Positions 35,936 through 45,900 of a DNA stretch of 64,000 nucleotides are shown here, piece by piece; the first letter of the stretch is position 1, and each line of letters starts with the position of its first letter. The stretch comes from Pyrocephalus nanus (Eukaryota; Chordata; Aves; Passeriformes; Tyrannidae): contig CM076266.1 of the NCBI GenBank assembly GCA_038380795.1, positions 47,514,425 to 47,578,424 of the forward strand, given 5' to 3'. The notes beneath the pieces were generated by a model that saw only the letters and a list, made by a program, of their open reading frames with translations, was not told where the DNA came from and ran no database searches. The position numbers and the translations under genes were made by a program.

Positions 35936-37125
35936 CTTGGCAACAAAAACCTAAAAATAAGGATTCCACTTATTAACAAAAATTTGGCACAAAGCTAGTT
36001 GGAAAATTGGTGTGTTTGCTATCTGACACCTTTTTTTAAAATTTTGTTTGCAGTACAGCACGGTGTGAGCAGCAACAATCCGTTCCTCATTGCTTCTGTT
36101 TTTTTTATGTTCCCTCTCCTCACTGAAGAACAAGAAAGTGAAATGCAGAGAAGAAGCAGATCTTACCTTTCACAGTTTCAGAGAATAACTTTTTGGGGTT
36201 TTTCTTGCCACTGAAAAGATTGGATCCAAAATAAAATTCTGTCCAAGGGTTCTGGGAAAATGCCTTCCTGCTCTTATTTCAGCTGAAAGATCTCCATCAT
36301 AGCATCTCATAGTAACATCTCTTTGTTACTTCCTAACACATTCTTATGGCTTTTCCAATGCACTGATTGCTAATTTAGTCTCTTCATTTTCTCCTTCCCT
36401 TCTGCCTTTGTTCTTTAGTGTCTCCTGGCCCAAGAAAATGTAAATGTAATTGACATTTTGTAAACAGCGCATATAAGCTAAGTGGCATTTTCATCAAATA
36501 CTCCCTTGACCATTTGTTTTCCAGTTCATGGAATACAGCTGTCTCTGAATGTGCATGTGAATGCCATTAGTACTTAGAGGAGCTATCATGTACATCAGGG
36601 AAAATGGCATTCTTTCCTGAATTCTTTTCTTCTGAGCATTACTGGCATGTTGTGTTGAAGAGTTAGGGGGCTGTAACACTCTAAAATAAGTTTTTCCCAG
36701 TAGAGGTGAGAAGCCCATATCCCAACAAATGTTGTAGTATTTCCAGTTTCAGTATTTTATCATCTGGTGGAGAAACTTTGTGACATGAACAATACAGACA
36801 ACTTTGCAGTTAATTTGGCTTCAAAACAAATATGATGATACTGGTTTCAGGTGCTTATTAGGACAGTGAAGCCTACACAGCTGAATTACATCAGAAATAA
36901 TTGCCACAGTCAAGCAAAGGGTGGTCTCACCAGAATATAACTCTACATTGTTGTCGTATCATTTTATCCTTGGCTCCTAAAGGGATATGTTTAAGATCAA
37001 AGAAGACAGCTATACAAACAAAAATAATCTAAAATGGTACTAACCAATGAACGATCCCAATGAAGTCACTCCCTAGAATATTTGGAAGGTCACTAAACTA
37101 GAATGATCTTTTGAAGAAACCATGC

Positions 37126-37149
37126 TTTTTTTTTCTTTTTTTTTTTTTT
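37126..37149. repeat. T-rich tract
   Basis: Nearly pure T run with a single C; low complexity. Confidence 0.75.
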
Positions 37150-39128
37150 CTCTATTGGAATACCTCATTTTCCACTTATAATTCTCCATTGACTTCTAGC
37201 TCTGCATCTCCTCACTGTTGCCACTTTGTCTGGATGGACCACTGCTGGAAGCAGTTGAACCCATTTGGCAAGTTCCAGCAGACATCAAAGATTATTCACT
37301 CCAGAGGATGCCACAGCATATGTGACCTCCACAGCCCATGGGATTTAAGGGGCTGGGTTTGCCTTTAAGAAATATGTTGCTTACAGAAGGAGGTTTTGAC
37401 AGGAAAGCCTCTGAGGAAGGCAAAGTTTGATGCAAGTAAGAGGAATAACAGAGAAAAGAGACTGGCAGTTTTTCTGGGTCTTCCAAAATTAAGAAAAAAC
37501 ATTTGGGATACGGGTGGTGAATAAATGAAATTCTCCCAAGAGGCAGAACTCCTGCAGGCTGCTTGAAAATGAATCAAGGCAGATTTGTCTCATTTTTTCT
37601 TATTAGTGGCTGGTTACTGACGGTGTGATTGAACAGGAAAATGTTAATGGTAGCAATGGCTGACTACACTAAGCACAATAGAAAGTTGATGCTGCTTAGG
37701 GAACTGGTTCATGCACTTAAAATCAACATTAAAGTTATTGTATTTTTAAATCAGTTGATAATTTCTTCCGATAGCCTGAAGTTCTTTTATATCTTAATGG
37801 AATAATTTTAGTCAAAAGCATATTGCTTTCTTTTGATGATGGAAATTAAGGAAATATTCCTTGCCTACTACCTTACTTGAATTTGCGTCATTATTTCTGC
37901 TCAGTTAATGTGAATGTTCTTTTATTAATTTATGTGTCCGTTAGTTCCTGTACCTTTTTTTGCAGAATCTTTTGAACCTGCTGGCCAATTTAAACTAGTT
38001 ATGGCAGCAGGACCAAAGATAAACATGTTCCTAAAGGTTTTGTGAAAATTGGTAGTGCTTACACTACGAAAGCCGTGTGAGCTCACCAGGCGTATATGCA
38101 CTGCCTGGTCAGGTAGCAAGGCACCACTTGGGACAGGCAATAGTAGGCACCACCACCTTTTCAGTTCAGTAGTGAAGCAATAAGAGGAATCTGAGGTGCC
38201 ATGAAGGGCAGAGTGAAAGTGGGAAGCGGGAGGAAGTAAGGTTTGAGGCGGAAGGGACCTAGCAAGGACATAGGACAGACATAAAAATAAGAGACTTTGT
38301 TCTATTATATCCACAGCAAATGGAATAATTGGTTTTCTCTGGAGATGGTATTGCAATCGAATTTCAAAATGAAAAATAGCATATGTAAGAAATGTCTGTA
38401 TGTCCAGATATCTGCAACACATTCATAAGTCATCTTCACAGTTATTGTTCTTTTCTTCTATTGCCTCTTCTAAAGCCCTTTTCAGTATAGATTATGTTCC
38501 TGAATTAGCTTACCCAACAGTAGAGTAAAATGTGGCAGGAGTATGTAACAGCTAGGAGCAAATGAGACCTTCAGAAGAAGCTGGATTTAGAGACTTCTTG
38601 GTGAAACATCAAAGCTAGTCAGAATCACAAGGAGACTTGTAAGAAATCTCCTTCAATTTCAGAAATAATGCTTTGGGTAAATTTTTAAAACATTCAATGT
38701 TATGAGTATAGAAAACATTTACCCGTAATTCCTTGATGTAAATTCAGGGACCTGAGCTCTTCCTGATTGTGTTTGACAGTGGTTTGTGCTAAAATCTCTT
38801 CAGCAGCTGAATGAAGAGCACAGAGAATAGGAATGGTCACCAGCTCTCGTAGGCTTCTTCCTTGCACAGCTGACTAGAGATCAGAAGTAGAACTAGAGCC
38901 CCAGGATCACAGCTGGATGCAGGGAGTTTCCTCTTGTCCCCAACCCCTTTCATTCAAGGACTGGATCTGAAAATATATTTCAAGCTCCTTTCTCTTTTCT
39001 CAAACATAAGAGATGATAGCTGGACCTGGGCCCACTGGAGCACTGCACATTCAGTGTTCTAATTGCCTTGCATCTGATTAGTTCTTTCTGAAATAGTTCT
39101 TTACTTAGATATAGAGTTAAGGGTATGA

Positions 39129-39152
39129 ACTAACTCCTTTTTAGGAGTTAGT
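39129..39152. repeat. Perfect 10-bp inverted repeat with 4-base loop
   Basis: ACTAACTCCT - tttt - AGGAGTTAGT forms a perfect stem. No transcription unit is visible around it, so its role, if any, is unknown. Confidence 0.7.
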
Positions 39153-40238
39153 GATACGAATCATATTGTACTAATGAATTAACTCTCCTGTGTAAGAGAG
39201 CTGTGGTTTATCTAATATTGTGGTTTGTTTCCTTTTCTCAGAAGATACAACTGATTATTTTTAATTGCATACTATGCTTTATTTTTGGAATTCTTTTTTT
39301 CCTGTGTCACTCACATTTGCTTGGTCTACCAGCAGAGTGTGCTGACTCACAACAATATTTTTCAGGTAGGAGTAGGGCTGAAAGGAGATTTTAAACAGAA
39401 AAAAAAATAGGATAGCAAAAAGAAAGAAAAAGTGCCTCTCTTTAGGATCATATTTCCCCCCACCCACACCTTTTTACCTCTGGTAGCCTTAGAAATTGTG
39501 TTTTTATGAGTCTTCCAAACTGACTGGGTGATGATAAAACTCAGAGCTGATTATCCTAACTTTTAAATTTGAATTTAAATTTCAGGATAAGTGGAAAAGA
39601 AATAAGACTTAAATTTAGTGAAACTCACTCAAAATATTTTTAACGTTTTGTTGCCTGGAAGTATTTTTTTTTCCAAAGATTCTAAATTTTGCTCCAGAAC
39701 TGTTTGGAAATGCTCAGCTTGTTCTTTATTTCATGATGTGATGATATAGGATCACAGTGCAAATACAAACCATAATGACTTTGTTTAATGCTAATTGAAA
39801 TTAATTACTTCCCGCTTTCAGGTAACCATGTCTGGACTAAATATCTTTGTAGATCCCCCAGGACTCCTTGTGGTACGGCAGACCTCTGGAGAGAGCTGTA
39901 GAGTACAGCTGGCCCTGCTGAGAGCATGTGAGATTTGGTGGTCTGGGCAGCAGCTGATTAGAGAGATGTTGCCACCTCACTGACAAAGCTTTACTTATAA
40001 ATACTGTACACTGACCAGCCAGTGCAGAATTGGATGCAAGGGACAACCTGCAGCTGCAACTGCAGCTGGATAGAAATCAGACATGCCCTGGACTGAAAGC
40101 CAAGTTTTTTCTTTCTTTATGGTGGTCCCTCTGGCACAGAAAGGGTTTTCTTGATGAACGCTGAGGTTGGATAGGGAGAGGGAACCCCAGAGCAAGAGGC
40201 CTTTCCTTTTACCCCTTGCTCCGAAGGGGAGCGGTGCT

Positions 40239-40268
40239 CCCTTCTCCCCCCCACCCCCCCTTTACCCC
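40239..40268 (-). promoter_or_regulatory. Potential G-quadruplex inside the LTR R/U5
   Basis: On the minus strand the tract reads as four G-runs of 4, 7, 7 and 3 bases, separated by loops TAAA, T and AGAA. This fits the common G4 pattern and lies in the transcribed part of the LTR, downstream of its poly(A) signal. Only the sequence pattern is seen; folding is inferred. Confidence 0.6.
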
Positions 40269-40342
40269 GTGGCACCTCATGGCCCCCCAGAGGGACCACG
40301 GGCCCAGCAGCCAGGCAGGAGAGATGCAGGCAGAGAGAGCTT

Positions 40343-40348
40343 TTTATT
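40343..40348 (-). terminator. Retroviral poly(A) signal in solo LTR
   Basis: AATAAA on the minus strand, within 30 bp of the TATA-like AGTACTTAAGC. Such a close spacing is usual in class II avian LTRs, where the poly(A) signal sits at or near the start of R. Confidence 0.65.
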
Positions 40349-40679
40349 GTTCTGGTATCAGCTTAAGTACTTTTGGAGGGGATCACAAAGTGACTAGTGG
40401 GAGTTCAAGAGGTCTTACAAACAACCAATGATAACAAAGGGTTTACAACCAATAGATAAGCTTTCAGTTATCTCTTAGACATTCTGAGATACAGTTAAGG
40501 GATCTTGGGAAAAAGAAGGGTTATACAAAGAGTTACAATCACCATTTTGGAAGCGTGCTCACTTTAAACAATCATTACAACTTCAGTATACTTTATATCC
40601 TAAAAGCATACTGCAACATTTTCTAAGTTTGAAACTTTCTAAATTTGCACACGGAAGCTGTGTATTATTTTCTGGAACC

Positions 40680-40694
40680 AAAAAAAAAAAAAAA
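40680..40694. repeat. Poly(A) run
   Basis: Fifteen consecutive A, about 55 bp from the LTR. No retroposed body precedes it. Confidence 0.7.
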
Positions 40695-41284
40695 GAGAAT
40701 AACACCTGCTGTCTGTTATGATTTTATGGAGCCATTTTATCTCAACAGTTTCTACCTACCTGAGTACTGGAAACTTCTTGGTCCTAAGTTAAAAGTTGTG
40801 GGCTGCCTTCTCCAGCTAAGAAGCTTCAGTCTTAACCACCAATGCTTCCTCCCCTACTGCTTCTAGGAAACAGCTGACTCCAAAGAAAAATCAGTGAAGT
40901 TACAGCCCACACGATGCACACCCACATGAATACAAGAGGCTTGCTTGAGGGTTTTCAAAACATGGAAAAGAAAGCTAAATGACTTGAGAAAGAGTTTAAA
41001 TCGCATATTATTTCAACCTACTGGCTGATGCAAGTAATTTTCTCTTACTAAAATTCTGAAAACTGACTGTGAATGATAATTTTCGGAATACTATCCTAAG
41101 ACAACTTTTTAAACTTTGAAGATTTAGGTGAAGTATCAAAGATGCTTTTTGCAAGCATGTGTGTACCACTGGTTGTCATTGGAAAAGTAGTCCCAGTCAT
41201 TAGTACTTGACATCTGCTGGTATGGGTCAAGACTTATTCCATCTCACTGAGGAACAGTGGAACCCCATCCTTTTTTTAGCATCA
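40695..41284. other. Non-coding DNA, nothing recognised
   Basis: Unique-looking sequence between the solo LTR and a minus-strand CR1 end. Confidence 0.5.
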
Positions 41285-41398
41285 AGGAATCACGGAATCA
41301 TAGAATATCCTGAGTTGGAAGCAGTTCACAAGGATCACTGAAGTCCAGCTCCTAGCCCTGCAAAGGACCACCCCAAGAATCACACCATGAGGTATCGT
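41285..41398 (-). mobile_element. CR1 LINE 3' end, minus strand
   Basis: The reverse complement of a CR1 terminus: ggaatcacggaatcatagaa, then atcctgagttggaagcag, then aaggatcactgaagtccag and ctcctagccctgcaaaggac. The short repeats mark its 3' end on the left. Only about 115 bp remain. Confidence 0.88.
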
Positions 41399-41689
41399 AA
41401 GTCATCATCATCACTGTGCATTATATAGGGGACAAAATTAGGGTTTAACTTTTAAAGCAGCTTGCACTTAAGCCAACAACCTTAAATGTGAGGCCCTTCA
41501 CTTGATTGTAGATTGACCCTGGGTCAGACACTGAGTCAATACAGCTTGTGTTTAGCTACTTTATACAAATCAACTGCATTAACATAAGAATGGTCAACCT
41601 TACGTTTCCTGAAGGTTGTTTCTACCACATTCTCAGCTGCTTTTGCTATGATTTTTCCCTGCTCCTCTACTAAACACTGCAAAGAGGTC
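41399..41689. other. Spacer between two opposite-strand CR1 ends
   Basis: About 290 bp with no recognised feature, between a minus-strand and a plus-strand CR1 fragment. Confidence 0.5.
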
Positions 41690-41810
41690 AGATTGCATGG
41701 GCCTTTGAGCAACCTGATCTAGCTGAAGATGTCCCTGCTCATTGCAGAAGAGTTGGACTAGATGACCTTTAAAGGTCCCTTCCAATGAAAACTATTGTAT
41801 GATTCTATTC
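41690..41810 (+). mobile_element. CR1 LINE 3' end fragment
   Basis: Plus-strand CR1 3' UTR: gagcaacctgatctagctga, agatgtccctgctcattgca, agttggactagatgaccttt, aaaggtcccttccaatg, and a final gtatgattctatt. Around 120 bp, diverged. Confidence 0.85.
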
Positions 41811-42841
41811 TAAACACATTTTCCTGTGGGTGATATTCAGTCCTGAATATCATCAGTACACTTTAGAAGTTATTAAATGACTACAGAAACAGGCAGATGT
41901 AAATTACTAACCAGATGTTCCCTTAAGGTTTAATAAAGGGTAAAATGCTAAGGAACACCAAGAAGGGATTGCTCACTAGTTGCGATTCCTTAGCTGCAAC
42001 TGGTGATTTAATCAGAATATTATTAGTTTGGCCTGTGGCCCTCTAATTCAGGAATCATCTGGGCAACAGAATCTGGACAACAGAAAGAATGCTTAGATGA
42101 TAAAGCTGGTTTCCATACTGACTTATTTTTCAGATATATTGATTGATACCTCAGCAACAGGGTTTTTTTGCTAACTGCTTGAATTTCTCTGTTTGAAAGC
42201 TAAGATGTCATACACAAAAAGACAGCTTAGGGTCATACACAAAACATGAAAAAATCCACACAGAACTCGTGGTTTGGATATATTCCAAACTTATCTTGGG
42301 ACATCCAAAGCTTGAGTGGGCTGGAATCCCCTTTAGAGATGTCTGTTCCTCTCCATCAACTATAGAAGTGAAAGTGTTATACTTAAGTATCCTGACTACA
42401 AACATAGACTTGTAAAGGCTGAATTAGGGCAGAATCTAGGTAGTCTTCCCCCTTAATATGGTAAGGATTCACTGGCACTACTGCACAGGGCTTGGCTAGA
42501 GGATATAGTCATAACTCAATCTCAAACACCACCAAAACTTGGGATGTTCATACATGTCTGTATAACTTTTGTCTAATTTTCAGGCTAAAACCAATAACCA
42601 GTTTAAGAACATCATCTTTAATGATATGTTATGCACAGTTGAAAATATGGATTTTAATTAGGAATGTCACACACCACAGAATCTGTCAGGATCACAAGGC
42701 CACCATTGGCCTTAATGACCTTGATTAGCCCCATCAGCATCATCCAACCACACTTTCTGTCCACTACTTCAGGAGGTCCTTTATTGTTTACCTGGAACCC
42801 TTAGTTCAAGCTATCTAGAGCCCTGTCAATCCAAGTATTTT
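41811..42841. other. Non-coding DNA, nothing firmly recognised
   Basis: Unique-looking sequence. The part at 42660-42830 (caaggccaccattggcctta and following) looks repeat-like to me, but I cannot assign it to a family. Confidence 0.45.
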
Positions 42842-42945
42842 ATATTTTTAGAGAGAAACATTCCACCACTTCTCTGGGCAATCTTTTCCACTGTTAAATT
42901 GCTCTCATGATGAAAATTTATTTCTCGTATCTGACGACAGAGAAC
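42842..42945 (-). mobile_element. Diverged CR1 fragment, minus strand
   Basis: The segment ccaccacttctctgggcaat followed by cttttccactgttaaattgc and gaaaatttatttctcgtatc corresponds to the reverse complement of the CR1 ORF2 C-terminal block (aggaagaaattttt...agcactggaac...ctgcccagagaggtggtgg). No 3' terminus is present. Heavily mutated. Confidence 0.65.
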
Positions 42946-45900
42946 AGTAGAAAGGTAGAACAGTAGAACCCAAACTCTCTAAACAATTGAAACTTTTTCA
43001 GCACTGATGTTTGTTACTAGGTGTTTTCCAATGGGTGCATTTGTGTAGTTTATTGTTGAAGCAGAAGCACAAATGATAATCTTCTAAGTCATGTGGCATC
43101 AATGCTTTTTATTTTCCCTTTTTGTTATCTGCAACTCAAACTTTCATTTCCTTCAACAAGGATATTGACTGGCTCAAGGTGAGCTTAAGTTTCTAGGGAG
43201 GAAATCATCAACAAATGTCACATTCCATTTCTGTAGGAAAACAGTAAAGAAAGCCATCAGTCTACTGCCACTGCTGCTACGGAACATTATCCCTGTCAAG
43301 TGATGGAGGACAGGTCAAAGCACTGTTCAGTCTTTCCATCCAGGTGGATGTTGGGTGTAAGAAGCCCCACTTGAAAAATACTCAATTTTCCGTCCTGGGA
43401 ATATGTTAAAGCATTGCTGTTGCTCAGGTGATTGAGAAGGTATTTGTATTCACCACTTGTTTGGCAGTTGTTCTCTTCCTTTTTTGTTTTTGTATTGTCT
43501 TTTATTTTTATTTTAAATGAGTACTAACATCACAGAGAAAAACCACCGCTTCTGACAATAAGCTGCACACTATTCGTGTCACACTGTGCTGTTTTTACCA
43601 CAATTAGTCGGACCTTACTTTTTGGCATGTTTCCTGGTAGACTAGGGTGAAAGCATGCCATTAACACTGCCTGATTAGAAGTCTTCGGGTGATGCAGGTC
43701 TCATGACATCTTCCTTGTCCATATCTCATTCTATATAAGCAATGCCTATTGAGCAGATTAAAAAAAGAGAAGGCATTCATATGAGAAAACTCAAATTTGT
43801 CTTCATTTATAGAATTCTGGTTTTGTTTTGTTCGCCATAGTTCTTAGATCTATTTGGTGATTAAACACAAATTACTTAGAGACAAACCCATATTGACAAC
43901 AATAGTGTTTAAAAGATTTGCTTAGCTACAGTCACTATGACATGACTGACAAGCCATTTTGTCTTTCATGATCAAACAGTAATAGAATAAAGAGAGTGTT
44001 CAAAAATCAGATCTTTCCTATAGTCAGACTGTGAGACAGGTACAAATACATAACCTGAAAATAATTCAGTTCATCCAAAACCATTTTGAAATGTGTCCTA
44101 GGGGAAGAACCAGTTGAGTTTCAGTTCAGCTGGAGAGCTGTGCAAGAAATGTTAACTGTTAAAAATGTGAATTTAGTTATCCTTAGTCTACCTCTTTTCT
44201 CCCAAAGTAAAAGTTTTGTGCAAAATTCTCAGTAGGCCTGTCCTTTTGCATTCACAGAGAAGGGCTCATCTGAATTCCTCTGTTCAGCCTCTCCCATTTT
44301 ATTCTTCTTACTCTGTTGGGTCAACTCCATTCTTCTGCTCAGTTGTTCACTTTTCTGTCCTGAAAAAGTTTTGTTCTCCTCTTCCTTAGCCCCACTTGTC
44401 ACTTTCTTCTTAGTGTTGCTGTGCCCAAGACCATTCAAATTTCTCCTCATTTCCCTATTTTTTCATGTGCTCCTAAAAACTTCTTCCATTTATACAGCAC
44501 CTGTATGAGACAAGACTTCTCCAAACCCACTCTGAATCTTTAAAAATATCAAAAGAGCAATGTGCAAAATTGTCAGCAATTTTAAAATAATAGGTGAAAT
44601 ATTACCAATATTTTACTCTTCTAGTTTGGATGGCCGAAAGATTTGTCAAGTTCACCCAAAGTCCTTTGGCAGGAATCCCAAACAACAGCATCCCAGTCTG
44701 AAGTCCTGTAGCTTTTGTGAGAAAGAATCAGTGAAACAAAATAGGGATGTTCTCATCAGTGCCATAAATTCACAGCAGTTACATGCACATGATGAATACT
44801 GGAAAGGCCAGCCCTTGATTTCTAAAATCTGAGCTTGTCAACAGTGCATTGAGGGGAAGTTAGGGGTTCTTCCTCTTTCAAAGGACTGGGAACACTCCTC
44901 TGAGAAGGTTCATCTGTGAGGCTTCCACAGTATTTTTAAGGAGTGAATGACTACTTTAAGATTATTATTTAAATAATCATTACATTAAATTTAAAAAAAA
45001 TTAATCAAAATTAATTTTTAATTAACGTTAAAATTAAGGTAAAATAAAATAATAATAGTTGAAAGTATTATTATTTAAAATACATATTTTAAGGAGTGAA
45101 TGGCTTATCTTTTGAAAATACCAGGTTCTCTCAGGTGGCAGAGATTAGAAAAATAATATTCTCCCAGGGAATATAGGCAGGCAGCCTAGACTTGTTTTTC
45201 TATTTGAAAAGGCCCAAAGTCCCTCCTCTGTACTACTTCAGCCAGGACTGGGAATCCTCAGTCGACTTTTGTTCTCTAAAGTGGCAAGATCAGTTCAAAG
45301 CCCAGTTGCTGTACAAACATTGCAATTTCACATAAACTAAAAATGCAATTATGGTTTGGCTTGTAAGGAGTTTGATTTCATGTATATATGCAGTGTTCAT
45401 TTCCCCAAGATGCTGATGCCAGAAAGTTCCAAATAGTGGCAAGTTGTATTATTATTATTTATTATATTTTTAATTCAAAATAAGTCTCAAAAGTGCTTGC
45501 TATGCTACATAGAGGCAATTTCTTTTTCTAGAGAAAAATAATTTCTTTGGACACAAGACTGTATTTGGATGGATAGACAAAGGACAGTCCTGGGAAATAA
45601 GGATTATATCCATAAATGAAGTATTAGAGCATTAAGAAGAGAATAAGAATGATGCCTCACTGATGAATGCTCTTGTGGCTTTTGTCAGTAATCACTTTTC
45701 CTAACCTTCCACCAATTCTCTTTCTTTGAATGCAAAACAGGACTAAAGCCTTTTCTGTCTCAATTTCTCTGCTCAGCAAGCAGGAAAAACACAAGACACA
45801 GTGCAGGCTGCTGTGCTGGGGTGTGATCTGGCCAGGGTTCAGCTTAGCTGAGAAATTAAACAGCCCATGCATGCAGAAAAGAACTACAGAAAGAACAACT

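Larger units (their letters stand above)
34303..40145. other. Non-coding DNA with a few small repeats
   Basis: No CR1 end or LTR seen. It contains a 22-bp tandem duplication at 35892-35935, a T tract at 37126-37149, a 165-codon minus-strand frame at 37925-38422 (see findings) and a perfect 10-bp hairpin at 39129-39152. The remaining sequence shows nothing recognisable. Confidence 0.55.
40146..40624 (-). mobile_element. Solo LTR of a class II-type endogenous retrovirus, with TSD
   Basis: The LTR itself is 40152-40618 (467 bp), flanked by a perfect 6-bp target-site duplication TTTTCT (40146-40151 and 40619-40624). Its ends are TG...CA on either strand. Transcriptional orientation is minus: on that strand it begins TGTTGCAGTATGC, has an A/T-rich U3, a TATA-like AGTACTTAAGC (40371-40361) close upstream of AATAAA (40348-40343), then a GC-rich, CpG-containing R/U5 part ending in GTTCATCA. 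A 6-bp duplication is typical of class II (alpha/beta-like, ERVK-type) retroviruses. No internal gag, pol or env sequence is present, so this is what remains after recombination between two LTRs. Intact TSDs and retained CpGs suggest a relatively recent insertion. Confidence 0.9.

Noticed and set aside
42660..42830. Possible LTR or other interspersed repeat (ccaccattggccttaatgac region)
   Set aside because: It has a repeat-like feel but no termini, TSD, TATA box or recognisable family signature, so it is not listed as an element.
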